Shown here: one piece after another, positions 1-7,227 of the stretch
Position numbering within the stretch: position 1 is the stretch's first letter
Layout of the letters: each line of letters opens with the position of its first letter
NCBI GenBank assembly: GCA_947385505.1
Contig: CANDLP010000038.1
Coordinates: 1-11,231, forward strand
From: an uncultured Clostridia bacterium
Lineage (GTDB): Bacteria; Bacillota; Clostridia; Oscillospirales; Ruminococcaceae
Length of the DNA: 11,231 bases
Direction: 5' to 3'
The notes under the pieces: generated by a model
Database searches by the model: none
What the model was told of the DNA's origin: nothing
The model's input: the letters and a program-made list of their open reading frames with translations, nothing else
Made by a program: the position numbers and the translations under genes

Positions 1-72
1 AATCAAGCCGCTTTGCCGTATCTGAAGGTTATGCAAATCAGGCTCAGCGGAAAGAAACGGAGGAAAATATGA
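1..72 (+). CDS. C-terminal tail of an unidentified upstream gene (partial)
   Basis: Frame 1 is open from the window edge and ends in TGA at 70-72, giving a 23-residue tail ending in a basic stretch (SGKKRRKI). Its stop overlaps the ATG of the carbonic anhydrase gene in an ATGA arrangement (69-72), the usual layout of translationally coupled operon genes. That overlap is the main reason for calling it. The tail is too short to identify. Frame 3 is also open upstream of the carbonic anhydrase ATG, so an N-terminal extension of that protein is the alternative reading. The ribosome site just before the ATG argues against the extension. Confidence 0.4.
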   Translation, partial: NQAALPYLKVMQIRLSGKKRRKI

Positions 73-626
73 ACAATCAGGCTATGCCCGCCGACAAGGC
101 GCTGGAAAAACTGAAAGAAGGAAACAAGCTCTATCTTGACTCTACTTCAAATCCCGGCGATGTTTCGGTTCAGATCAGGAAAAAGACCAGTGACGAAGGG
201 CAGTTCCCTTACGCAATAGTTATCACCTGCTCGGATTCGAGAGTAATTCCCGAAAGTATTTTCTCTGCGGGAATAGGCGAAATTTTCACAATACGCGTGG
301 CGGGCAACGTAATGGATAATCACCAGCTGGGAAGCGTTGACTACGCCGCCGACCATTTGGGCAGCAAGCTTGTTGTGGTTCTGGGTCACACCCACTGCGG
401 AGCGGTAGGCGCGGCGCTGACCAGTAAGCCGGAAGGCTACATAAAAACCATTACCGACGAAATACTCAAAGCGGCGGGAGATGAAAAAGACGAGGACAAG
501 GCGTGCGTTCTTAACGTTGAAAGAAGCGTGAAAATAATTAAAGACAGCCTTAAGCTTTCCGAAGGCACCGTAGTTTGCGGCGCTGTGTATGATATTGAAA
601 GCGGCAAGGTAAATTTTCTTGACTAA
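69..626 (+). CDS. Beta-class carbonic anhydrase
   Basis: Zinc enzyme interconverting CO2 and bicarbonate in the cytoplasm, supplying bicarbonate for carboxylations and pH balance. All beta-class zinc and catalytic positions are visible. The first motif is CSDSR with Cys54, Asp56 and Arg58. The second is GHTHCGA with His107 and Cys110. The Cys-His-Cys zinc set and the Asp-Arg dyad are therefore intact. At 185 residues it is a compact bacterial beta-CA without signal peptide or membrane segment. The start is supported by CGGAGG at 58-63 with good spacing. An ATGA overlap suggests it is the last gene of an operon, and the hairpin at 649-678 would terminate it. I assign no symbol because can/cynT naming cannot be decided from sequence alone. 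Confidence 0.93.
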   Translation: MNNQAMPADKALEKLKEGNKLYLDSTSNPGDVSVQIRKKTSDEGQFPYAIVITCSDSRVIPESIFSAGIGEIFTIRVAGNVMDNHQLGSVDYAADHLGSKLVVVLGHTHCGAVGAALTSKPEGYIKTITDEILKAAGDEKDEDKACVLNVERSVKIIKDSLKLSEGTVVCGAVYDIESGKVNFLD

Positions 627-648
627 AAGTTAAATAATAGCAATATAT

Positions 649-691
649 AACAGACCGTTTATTTATAGACGGTCTGTTGTTGTAAATTTTT
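649..691 (+). terminator. Rho-independent terminator after the carbonic anhydrase gene
   Basis: AACAGACCGT (649-658) pairs perfectly with ACGGTCTGTT (669-678). The loop can shorten further by A-T and wobble pairs. A T-rich run (686-691) follows after a short gap, so the U tract is a little displaced. It lies between the carbonic anhydrase stop and the aspS promoter, where a terminator is expected. Confidence 0.7.
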
Positions 692-712
692 ATCCTGCCT
701 TATATCTCATAC

Positions 713-741
713 TTGAAAAAACAAGCTTTTTGTGGTATACT
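713..741 (+). promoter_or_regulatory. Sigma-A promoter of aspS
   Basis: TTGAAA at 713-718, a 17-bp spacer, and TATACT at 736-741, preceded by TGG so that it also has an extended -10. Transcription would start near 748, about 45 nt before the aspS start codon. That leader is too short for a T-box, so no tRNA-sensing leader is seen here. Confidence 0.8.
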
Positions 742-794
742 AAAAAACAAAGAAATTCAGGGAAAAACAGCACAAAAGAAAGGACGACATCAAA

Positions 795-2561
795 ATGGCT
801 GATTTAATGACAGGGCTTCACCGTTCTCATTATTGCGGGGAAGTATCGGGAACGGGGAGCGAGGTAACGGTAGGCGGCTTTGTACAGCGCATAAGAGATA
901 AGGGGAGCCTTATTTTCATAGACCTGCGCGACAGAACGGGTATCGTTCAGCTTGTTTTCGACGACACCACCGACAAAGAGGTTTTTTCAAAGGCAAAAAC
1001 GGTAAAAAGCGAATATGTGCTTATGGCGAAAGGACTTTTGAGAAACCGCGAAAGTGTAAACAAGGATATAAAAACAGGAGATGTGGAAATACTGGTCAGC
1101 GATTTGCGAATCCTTTCCAAAGCCCAGACTCCGCCCTTTGAGATCACAGACAGCACAAATGTGAACGAAGAATTGAGGCTTCAGTACCGTTATCTTGACC
1201 TGCGGAGAAAAACGCTTCAGGAGAACATTATAAAGCGTGCTGAGATTGCCAAGATCACAAGAGATTATTTTTACGAAAACGGCTTTATCGAAATAGAAAC
1301 TCCGATGATGATAAAATCAACCCCCGAAGGCGCCCGCGATTATCTTGTGCCTTCAAGATTACACGAGGGGAAATTTTACGCTTTGCCACAGTCGCCGCAA
1401 ATATATAAACAGCTTCTTATGATAGCCGGTTTTGACCGCTATATACAGCTTGCCCGATGCTTCCGCGACGAGGATCTTCGCGCCGACAGGCAGCCTGAAT
1501 TTACCCAGATAGATATGGAAATGAGCTTCGCGGACGTGGAGGACATTCTCTCCGTGGGCGAAGGTCTTATTAAACGGCTGATGAAGGAAATCATGGGCAC
1601 GGAGCTGCCCACTCCTCTTCCTCGTCTTAAATATAACGACGCCATGGCTCTCTACGGCTCGGACAAGCCTGACACCCGCTTTGACATGACTATAAAGGAT
1701 TTAAGCGAAACGGTCAAAAATACGGGATTTTCCGTATTTGCCGACGCGGTCGGAAAGGGCGGCAGCGTAAGGGGAATCGTCGCCAAAAACGCGGCTTCCG
1801 CCCTTACCCGCAAGGAAATAGACAAACTGACCGAATTTGTTAAAGGAATAGGCGCCAAAGGTCTTGCGTATATCCGCTGGGTGGACGAAACGCCGAACTG
1901 TTCCTTCGGAAAATTTATGGCGGAGGGAGAACTTGAGGGAATTTTAAAGGCTTTGGGCTGTGAAAAAGGCGACGCCGCCTTTATTGTTGCCGATAAAAAT
2001 AACGTGGTTCTTCCCGTTTTGGGGGCGCTTCGTCTTAAGGTGGCGAAACAGCTGGATATTATCCCCGATGGCTTTAACTTCCTCTGGATAACCGATTTTC
2101 CTTTCTTTGAGTACAACGATGAGACCAAGCACTGGGACGCCATGCACCACCCCTTTACAATGCCCAACGACGAGTGTCTGCAATATCTTGAATGTGATCC
2201 CGCAAAGGTGTTCGCTAAATGCTACGACCTTGTTCTGAACGGCACCGAGCTCTGCAGCGGTTCAATAAGAATCACAGATTCCGATCTCCAGCAGAAAATG
2301 TTCGAGATTTTGGGACTTACCGACGAGGAAATAGAAACGAAATTCGGTTTCCTTGTAAACGCCTATAAATACGCCGCACCGCCTCACGGAGGTATGGGAA
2401 TAGGGCTTGACCGTCTGGCGATGATACTTTGCGGCGCCGAAAATCTTCGCGACGTTACCGCGTTCCCGAAGGTAAAGGACGCCAGCGAGCTTATGTCCGA
2501 GTGTCCCGCTAAGGTTGACGGGGAGCAGCTTAAGGAACTGCATATAAATGTTATTGAATAA
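795..2561 (+). CDS. aspS: Aspartyl-tRNA synthetase
   Basis: Class IIb aminoacyl-tRNA synthetase that activates aspartate with ATP and charges tRNA-Asp. The 588 residues match the usual bacterial AspRS length. Domains in order are an N-terminal OB-fold anticodon-binding domain (about 1-110), the class II catalytic core with motif 2 (FRDEDLRADRQPEFTQ, about 223-238), the bacterial GAD insertion (about 290-420), and motif 3 (GMGIGLDRLAMIL, about 533-545) with the ATP-binding arginine. The segment YDLVLNGTELCSGSIRI fits the family, with a Cys-Ser variant where GGGSIRI is usual. AAAGGA at 779-784 serves the ATG at 795; Met5 is a possible alternative start. Whether it is discriminating, or also charges tRNA-Asn, cannot be judged from what I see. 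It ends 2 bp from the convergent membrane protein gene. Confidence 0.97.
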   Translation: MADLMTGLHRSHYCGEVSGTGSEVTVGGFVQRIRDKGSLIFIDLRDRTGIVQLVFDDTTDKEVFSKAKTVKSEYVLMAKGLLRNRESVNKDIKTGDVEILVSDLRILSKAQTPPFEITDSTNVNEELRLQYRYLDLRRKTLQENIIKRAEIAKITRDYFYENGFIEIETPMMIKSTPEGARDYLVPSRLHEGKFYALPQSPQIYKQLLMIAGFDRYIQLARCFRDEDLRADRQPEFTQIDMEMSFADVEDILSVGEGLIKRLMKEIMGTELPTPLPRLKYNDAMALYGSDKPDTRFDMTIKDLSETVKNTGFSVFADAVGKGGSVRGIVAKNAASALTRKEIDKLTEFVKGIGAKGLAYIRWVDETPNCSFGKFMAEGELEGILKALGCEKGDAAFIVADKNNVVLPVLGALRLKVAKQLDIIPDGFNFLWITDFPFFEYNDETKHWDAMHHPFTMPNDECLQYLECDPAKVFAKCYDLVLNGTELCSGSIRITDSDLQQKMFEILGLTDEEIETKFGFLVNAYKYAAPPHGGMGIGLDRLAMILCGAENLRDVTAFPKVKDASELMSECPAKVDGEQLKELHINVIE

Positions 2562-2576
2562 TATTATTTATTTTTT
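2544..2576 (+). terminator. Possible weak AT-only terminator of aspS
   Basis: ATAAATGTTATT (2544-2555) can fold on AATATTATTTAT (2560-2571) with a two-base internal mismatch and a 4-nt loop, followed by TTTTT. The stem has almost no GC, so its strength is doubtful. It straddles the aspS stop and the end of the convergent gene, which leaves no other room for a terminator. Confidence 0.3.
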
Positions 2577-3226
2577 CTTTTATCCTCAAAAAGCAGCCTG
2601 TCCCTTTTCTCTCCGAAAAATTTTGTAATTACGCCCAACACAGCTCCCGTCATAACTGCCGATACAACGGTTCCCGCCCCTACGCTTCCGGGTTCGTGCA
2701 GGGCGATCAAACAAATTACAAGTGAAATTACAGAAACGGTAACGTCAAACCCTATTTTCACGTTGGAAAATTTAAAGCCCGTCACTTGTGAAATTGCAAG
2801 TATTGTCCCTTCGCCCGCCAGCGGCATTATATCTGCGGGGACGTACAGGAAAATACCCAATGCCACTATCACAATGCTAACCGCAAGCATTATTATTCTG
2901 AAGGGCAGGCTGTCAGGCATTGGTATCATCATTACAAGATTGTTGCACAGTGTGGTAAAAAGCCCGAAAACTACGCCAACCCCTAACTGAAGCAGATTTT
3001 TCGGCTTGTATTTTCGCCTTAGCAGCAGAATTTGAAGCAATACAAGAAAAACATGAAATAAAAAAGTAGCCAGCCCCATTTCCACATTCCAAACTACCGT
3101 TAAAGTGTAAGGGGGTGAGCTTACCGGAGATACGCCTAAGTCGGAACGTACGGAAAATGCGATCCCGACCGTCATTATAAAAAGCCCTGTAAAATATACG
3201 GGAAGCCTTATTTTAAGATTTTTCAT
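2564..3226 (-). CDS. YczE/YitT-like multi-pass membrane protein
   Basis: A 220-residue hydrophobic protein with about six predicted membrane segments (roughly 8-27, 50-70, 80-101, 108-130, 158-177, 182-203) and a charged, basic C-terminal tail. The N-terminal pattern GIAFSVRSDLGVSPVSSPPY and the central PADIMPLAGEG are typical of the YczE/YyaS/YitT group of bacterial inner-membrane proteins. Their function is not firmly established; a transport or membrane-support role is only a guess. The reverse-strand ATG at 3226 has an AAAGGT-type ribosome site about 10 nt upstream. It is convergent with aspS (2-bp gap), divergent from guaA, and has its own consensus promoter at 3292-3320, so it is probably monocistronic. 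Confidence 0.85.
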   Translation of the reverse strand: MKNLKIRLPVYFTGLFIMTVGIAFSVRSDLGVSPVSSPPYTLTVVWNVEMGLATFLFHVFLVLLQILLLRRKYKPKNLLQLGVGVVFGLFTTLCNNLVMMIPMPDSLPFRIIMLAVSIVIVALGIFLYVPADIMPLAGEGTILAISQVTGFKFSNVKIGFDVTVSVISLVICLIALHEPGSVGAGTVVSAVMTGAVLGVITKFFGEKRDRLLFEDKRKNK

Positions 3227-3291
3227 TGCTATAACCGACCTTTATAGGTTTAAAAATTCGTTTTTAATTTTATATTTTTTACTTTTATTTT

Positions 3292-3320
3292 ATTATATCA
3301 CAGCCATTTTTTATTGTCAA
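3292..3320 (-). promoter_or_regulatory. Perfect-consensus sigma-A promoter for the YczE-like gene
   Basis: On the reverse strand TTGACA (3320-3315), a 17-bp spacer and TATAAT (3297-3292), with TGA before the -10 giving an extended -10 as well. Transcription would start near 3285 and leave a leader of about 60 nt before the ATG at 3226. I see no equally good promoter facing guaA in the same 143-bp divergent region. Confidence 0.85.
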
Positions 3321-3369
3321 TAAAGGTAATTCGATAAAAATCTTTTATAAGAAAGGAAATGTCATTTAA

Positions 3370-4920
3370 ATGGATAACGAGCTTATTTTGGTAATAGACT
3401 TCGGCGGTCAGTACAATCAGCTTATAGCCCGCAGAGTCAGAGAACACAATATATACTGCGAGGTAATTTCCTACAAAACCCCGGTAGATGAGATAAAGGC
3501 GAAAAATCCCAATGGAATCATCTTTACCGGCGGTCCCAACAGCGTATATCTGGATAACTCGCCGAGGATGTCCAAAGAAATTTTTGAGATAGGCGTGCCT
3601 ATTTTGGGAATCTGCTACGGTATACAATTTATGGTGTACGGTCTCGGAGGGATAATCGGAAAAGCCAACGATAACGCGGCGGCGGAGTTTGGCAGAACCG
3701 ACTGCGAATTTGATTTAAGCTGTCCCGCATTTGACGGATTAAAGCAAAATTCTGTGGTTTGGATGAGTCACAACGATTACATAGAAAAGCTTCCCGAGGG
3801 CTTTAAGGCTGCGGGACACAGCGACAAGTGCCCCTACGCCGCTATTGCTGATGAAAAAAGAAAATTTTACGGCGTACAGTTCCACCCGGAGGTGAACCAT
3901 ACCGAACAGGGCAAGGAAATGTTATGCAATTTCCTCTATAAGGTATGCGGCTGTAAAGGCGACTGGACAATGGCTAACTATGCCAAAACCGCAATCGCGC
4001 AAATTCGTGAGAAAGTTGGAAGCGGCAAGGTTCTTTTAGCCCTTTCGGGGGAGATCGGAAGAGTTGACAGTTCCGTTGCCTGCGCATTGCTGTCAAAGGC
4101 GGTGGGGGATCAGCTCACCTGTGTTTTTGTAGACCACGGCTTTATGCGCAAGAACGAGGGCGACGAAGTAGAAGCGGCGTTCAGAGACTGGAACGTAAAC
4201 TTTGTAAGAGTTGACGCTTCCGACCGTTTTATAAGCAAGCTTGAAGGCGTGTCCGACCCCGAAACGAAGCGCAAGACCATAGGCGAGGAGTTTATACGCG
4301 TTTTTGAGGAAGAAGCCAAGAAAATAGGCAAGGTTGATTATCTTGTTCAGGGAACAATTTACCCCGACGTTATCGAAAGCGGTCTGGGCGACGCGGCGGT
4401 GATAAAATCTCATCATAACGTGGGCGGACTTCCCGACTGCGTTGATTTCAAGGAAATTATCGAGCCGTTAAGGCTTCTGTTTAAGGACGAGGTAAGAAAA
4501 TTAGGCACCGAGTTAGGTTTGGCGGACTATCTTGTATGGAGACAGCCCTTCCCCGGTCCCGGACTTGCCATAAGAATAATCGGGGAGATAACAAGGGAAA
4601 AGCTTAAAATATTGCAGGACGCGGACTATATTTTCCGCGAGGAAATAGCTGCGGCGGGACTCGACCGCAGCATAAACCAGTACTTCGCGGTGCTTACCAA
4701 TTTGAGATCGGTGGGCGTAATGGGGGACGACAGGACTTACAACTATACCTTGGCGCTGCGCGGGGTTACTACCACGGACTTTATGACGGCGGACTTTGCA
4801 CGGGTGCCTTATGAGGTACTTGAGAGGGTTAGCGTTAGGGTGGTTAATGAGGTTGGAAATATAAATAGGGTAGTTTATGATGTTACGAGTAAGCCGCCGG
4901 CTACAATTGAGTTCGAGTGA
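3370..4920 (+). CDS. guaA: GMP synthase (glutamine-hydrolysing), with an insertion in its ATP loop
   Basis: Converts XMP to GMP with glutamine and ATP, the last step of guanine nucleotide synthesis. The N-terminal class I glutamine amidotransferase has nucleophile Cys82 (GICYG) and His172/Glu174 (QFHPE). The ATP-pyrophosphatase domain starts near 205, and the C-terminal dimerisation domain ends in [10 protein letters not shown]. The family-invariant P-loop SGGVDSS is broken here: residues 226-235 read [10 protein letters not shown], three extra residues. Removing bases 4052-4060 restores SGGVDSS exactly and gives 513 residues, a normal length. That stretch lies in a perfect match to the Illumina adapter start, so I suspect a sequence error rather than a real allele. 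The last ~120 bp use AT-ending codons unlike the rest of the gene. The start has GAAAGGA upstream with slightly long spacing. Confidence 0.95.
   Translation: MDNELILVIDFGGQYNQLIARRVREHNIYCEVISYKTPVDEIKAKNPNGIIFTGGPNSVYLDNSPRMSKEIFEIGVPILGICYGIQFMVYGLGGIIGKANDNAAAEFGRTDCEFDLSCPAFDGLKQNSVVWMSHNDYIEKLPEGFKAAGHSDKCPYAAIADEKRKFYGVQFHPEVNHTEQGKEMLCNFLYKVCGCKGDWTMANYAKTAIAQIREKVGSGKVLLALSGEIGRVDSSVACALLSKAVGDQLTCVFVDHGFMRKNEGDEVEAAFRDWNVNFVRVDASDRFISKLEGVSDPETKRKTIGEEFIRVFEEEAKKIGKVDYLVQGTIYPDVIESGLGDAAVIKSHHNVGGLPDCVDFKEIIEPLRLLFKDEVRKLGTELGLADYLVWRQPFPGPGLAIRIIGEITREKLKILQDADYIFREEIAAAGLDRSINQYFAVLTNLRSVGVMGDDRTYNYTLALRGVTTTDFMTADFARVPYEVLERVSVRVVNEVGNINRVVYDVTSKPPATIEFE
4052..4063 (+). other. Adapter-like 12-mer inside the guaA P-loop codons
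   Basis: AGATCGGAAGAG is identical to the first 12 bases of the standard Illumina TruSeq adapter. Nine of these bases (4052-4060) are surplus relative to the conserved SGGVDSS coding sequence. The last three, GAG, coincide with the genomic GAG that would follow anyway. This is probably residual adapter sequence or a chimeric join in the assembly. A genuine in-frame insertion is the less likely alternative. Confidence 0.7.
4909..4920 (+). other. Putative attachment core at the guaA 3' end
   Basis: GAGTTCGAGTGA encodes the last three residues (EFE) and the stop of guaA. Its first ten bases recur exactly at 6279-6288 and with one change at 9376-9385, each time followed by AA to make a TAA stop in the same relative frame. 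The guaA 3' end is a known integration target of genomic islands, so I read this as the left-most junction (attL-like). No recombinase gene is present to confirm it. Confidence 0.6.
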
Positions 4921-5873
4921 TGGATATTTTAAATTTTGAAAGAAAGCATGTTGAAGAAGCAACCGCAATCGCTCATGCAAATTATTATGATGAGCGGCAA
5001 TTTGTAAAAGAGTTACCACAAGTGTACGATATTCCTGACTTAAACAGTTTTGCTGAGAATAGACTGGGTGTTGTTGCGTTTGAAGATGAAAAGATGATAG
5101 GATTCTTGTGTTGCTGTGATCCATTTGACAATGCGTTTCGGGCTACGGATGTGAAAGGAATTTTTTCACCTATGGGTGCAAATGCAGCCGTTCCTAAAAA
5201 CTGCTCAAAAATTTATGCAGCTATGTATCAAGCAGCAGGGGCAAAGTGGGTAAAGACTGGCGCAGTTTCCCATGCAATTTGTTTACACGCTCATAATGAA
5301 GAACTTCAACGGCAATTTTTTCTTTATGGATTTGGTCTACGCTGTTTAGACGCTATCCGTCCGATGGAATTGATTGACTGTGAATCTTGTGAAAATTATG
5401 ATTTTGTTGAATTGTCAAAAGCTGAATTTTATTTAGTCTACCCGCTTCATTTAGCACTATACAGGCATTATTGCGAAAGCCCGTTCTTCATGAATCGTAA
5501 GCCCGAAACAGAAGAAGAATTTATAGTTTCCTCTATACAGGATGGGGGACGGTACTTTGTGGCAAAGCAGAATGGTAAATTATGTGCTTTTTTAAAAATT
5601 TCAGCTTCCGGAGAAACGTTTGTTGCAACGGGAAAAACCTATCGTCATATCAGAGGCGCATACTGTTTGCCGGAGCATAGGGGGAAGGGAGTATATCAAA
5701 ATTTACTGAACTTTACCATATCTACGCTGAAAAGAGAAGGTTATACCAGACTAGGGGTAAATTTTGAAAGCTTCAACCCAACAGCCCGGGGATTTTGGCT
5801 AAAATATTTTACTGCCTATACCAATAGTGTGGTGCGAAGAATTGACGAGAGAATTACGCAGTTGGGATTATAA
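4920..5873 (+). CDS. GNAT-family N-acetyltransferase (long, possibly two-domain)
   Basis: Predicted acetyl-CoA-dependent acetyltransferase; substrate unknown. The C-terminal third has the GNAT motif A signature: a beta strand (RGAYCLPEHRGKGVYQNLL, acetyl-CoA loop Arg254-Gly-Lys-Gly-Val258), then a helix, then RLGVNFESFNPTARGFWLKY, typical of the following strand and helix. At 317 residues it is about twice the usual GNAT domain. The N-terminal half, including VVAFEDEKMIGFL, resembles a degenerate first GNAT fold. The ATG at 4920 shares one base with the guaA stop (TGATG), and a GTG at 4917 is the alternative. No Shine-Dalgarno is visible, so translation probably depends on ribosomes finishing guaA. 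Codons are AT-rich, unlike the body of guaA, which suggests acquisition. It is the first cargo gene of the island. Confidence 0.85.
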   Translation: MDILNFERKHVEEATAIAHANYYDERQFVKELPQVYDIPDLNSFAENRLGVVAFEDEKMIGFLCCCDPFDNAFRATDVKGIFSPMGANAAVPKNCSKIYAAMYQAAGAKWVKTGAVSHAICLHAHNEELQRQFFLYGFGLRCLDAIRPMELIDCESCENYDFVELSKAEFYLVYPLHLALYRHYCESPFFMNRKPETEEEFIVSSIQDGGRYFVAKQNGKLCAFLKISASGETFVATGKTYRHIRGAYCLPEHRGKGVYQNLLNFTISTLKREGYTRLGVNFESFNPTARGFWLKYFTAYTNSVVRRIDERITQLGL

Positions 5874-5937
5874 AAGTTCATCTATATTTATTGTCTGGTG
5901 GTGGTAAGTGAAAATAGCTTTTCTTTGAGGTTTTTCC

Positions 5938-5959
5938 TACATGGTGATAGCACCATGTA
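5938..5959. repeat. Perfect 9-bp hairpin
   Basis: TACATGGTG (5938-5946), loop ATAG, CACCATGTA (5951-5959). There is no U tract on either strand, so it does not look like a rho-independent terminator. It lies 65 bp after the first GNAT gene and may act as an mRNA 3' end stabiliser or protein site. Confidence 0.5.
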
Positions 5960-6103
5960 TAAGAGGTTATTAAGGTGGAAATGATGCTCTGATGGTGTGT
6001 TACACTTTAGCATTTTGGAATGCCGTATTTTTCAAGGTGTTTTGGCTGCGAAAATGTCATAGACATATTTTATACCTTAATTCTCAAAAATAGCTTTTAT
6101 AGC

Positions 6104-6176
6104 GTAATATTTAAAAAAGAAGTTGCTAATTTTCCGGGATTTGCTATAATAAATGCGTGGCAACATTTTGGCAACA
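6104..6176 (+). repeat. 73-bp promoter-bearing repeat, copy 1
   Basis: Gapless match to 10160-10232 with 64 of 73 bases identical. The most conserved part runs from the -10 to the GGCAACA motif at the end. Both copies lie about 220 bp after a GNAT gene, in the same orientation. It carries the promoter at 6123-6150, followed by GGCAACATTTTGGCAACA, a direct repeat of GGCAACA. The function of the motif is unknown. Confidence 0.8.
6123..6150 (+). promoter_or_regulatory. Strong promoter within repeat copy 1
   Basis: TTGCTA (6123-6128), a 16-bp spacer and TATAAT (6145-6150), with TGC just upstream giving an extended -10. Transcription would run through the 90-bp repeat into the HAD gene at 6427. 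The sequence is better conserved between copies than its surroundings, which supports function. It would provide each cassette with expression independent of guaA. Confidence 0.65.
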
Positions 6177-6203
6177 GAAAATCAGCAAGCCATATTAAAT
6201 GAT

Positions 6204-6293
6204 TTAATTGAAGTAAAAACAGGCGTATATTTGCACAAAACTTAAACAAATATAGTTAAGAATAACAAAGAACACGCCGAGTTCGAGTAATTA
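6204..6293 (+). repeat. 90-bp attachment-like repeat, copy A
   Basis: 79 of 90 bases match 9301-9390 with no gap. Its 3' part carries GAGTTCGAGTAA (6279-6290), the guaA end with a TAA stop. Read in that frame, the element ends in HAEFE-stop, like GuaA's EFE-stop. The arms TAATT/AATTA and GGCGT (6222-6226)/ACGCC (6274-6278) form an imperfect inverted repeat around an AT-rich centre. It separates the first GNAT cassette from the HAD-to-nucleotidyltransferase block. I interpret it as a recombination junction; it lacks canonical integron GTTRRRY cores. Confidence 0.7.
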
Positions 6294-6426
6294 CAACAGA
6301 TGTGTTATATATAGTGCATCTGATATCAATAGTCGATTAAAAAGTTGAAAAATAAGTGCATTCTATTTTTATTTTGATATCATAAGCATAGGTCAATATT
6401 CGTTTCGTAATTGGAGGTGTTTTATA

Positions 6427-7116
6427 TTGAAAGCAATCGTATTTGACATTGGTCAAACTCTAATTGAATATAAGACGCCATTTAATTGGTCAAAGCTGTA
6501 TAGACCGGCATTTGAAACGATTGCAAACAAATACGGTTATAGATTTACAGAAAGGCACTATCAACATGCCGGCAGCGTATTGGCAAAATATAATACAAGA
6601 ATCAATCCAAGAGATTATGAAGTTTCCTCTACTCAGATTTTTACTGAAATTTTAAATGGCATGAATGTGCCGATAGAAGATATGGAGCAAGTAAAGGTTT
6701 GTTTTTATTCATATTTTAGACAAGGTGTTTCGCCGTTTCCGGAGGTTGAGCAAACACTAAAGCTGCTTTCTGCCAAAGGAGTACCATTAGGAACATTGTC
6801 AGATGTGGCATATGGCATGGATAATGTGTATGCATTGGAAGATATCATGTCATTAAGAAAATATATTAAGTATCCCTTTACATCTAATGATGTCGGATAT
6901 AGAAAACCATGTGTAGAAGGTTTAAAAATGTTGAGTGATAAGATGAACATAGCGCCTTCGGATATAGTGTTTGTAGGAGATGAAAAAAAGGACATGCTTT
7001 GTGGAAACAATGCAGGTGCATATTCAGTTCTCATTAATAGAGAAGGTGTTATTAAAAATTATGGACAAGCGAAAGAAATTAGTTCTCTCATGGAATTGTT
7101 AGATAGTGTTAAGTAA
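6427..7116 (+). CDS. HAD-superfamily hydrolase, subfamily IA-like
   Basis: Predicted Mg-dependent phosphohydrolase. The motifs are in order: motif I FDIGQTL with nucleophile Asp7, motif II TLSD with Ser/Thr near 123-125, motif III lysine in YRKP (Lys160), motif IV FVGDEKKD with Asp185 and Asp189. The usual second aspartate of motif I (DxDxT) is a glycine here (DxGxT), as in several HAD families. General acid catalysis may therefore differ, and the substrate cannot be inferred. A helical cap occupies about 15-110. The start is TTG at 6427, chosen because GGAGGTG (6413-6419) sits at ideal distance; no ATG fits. It is 134 bp downstream of the first 90-bp repeat and is the first gene of the second block. 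Its AT-rich codons match its neighbours. Confidence 0.87.
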   Translation: MKAIVFDIGQTLIEYKTPFNWSKLYRPAFETIANKYGYRFTERHYQHAGSVLAKYNTRINPRDYEVSSTQIFTEILNGMNVPIEDMEQVKVCFYSYFRQGVSPFPEVEQTLKLLSAKGVPLGTLSDVAYGMDNVYALEDIMSLRKYIKYPFTSNDVGYRKPCVEGLKMLSDKMNIAPSDIVFVGDEKKDMLCGNNAGAYSVLINREGVIKNYGQAKEISSLMELLDSVK

Positions 7117-7227
7117 ATATTTATAGAACAGAATTTAGGGAAGTTAATCCTGTAATATTAACAAATTTTATTATAATGGTTTGTTTGGTTTTGATTTAAC
7201 AATATGGTAAAGAGAGGTAGGTATCTT

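Larger units (their letters stand above)
5874..6203. other. Non-coding spacer between the first GNAT gene and the first 90-bp repeat
   Basis: No credible gene is seen. A 60-codon frame at 6020-6202 overlaps the repeated promoter, has no homologous frame in the other repeat copy and is not called. The spacer holds a 9-bp perfect hairpin (5938-5946 with 5951-5959, loop ATAG) without a T tract on either strand. It also holds a weak GAAAA/TTTTC hairpin near 5910-5923 and the conserved promoter repeat at 6104-6176. Confidence 0.6.

Noticed and set aside
1652..2167. Long reverse frame inside aspS
   Set aside because: Antisense shadow of the AspRS GAD and catalytic regions; no independent family signature.
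4513..5124. Reverse 203-codon frame spanning the guaA-GNAT junction
   Set aside because: Shadow of two well-supported forward genes, rich in His/Gln/Arg with no domain, although it crosses the interesting junction.
6020..6202. 60-codon forward frame after the first GNAT gene
   Set aside because: It runs through the promoter repeat. The corresponding frame in the second repeat copy is interrupted, there is no ribosome site, and the composition is non-coding.
6321..6382. Two TGATATCA palindromes 54 bp apart before the HAD gene
   Set aside because: Short AT-rich palindromes; without conservation data they cannot be called an operator.
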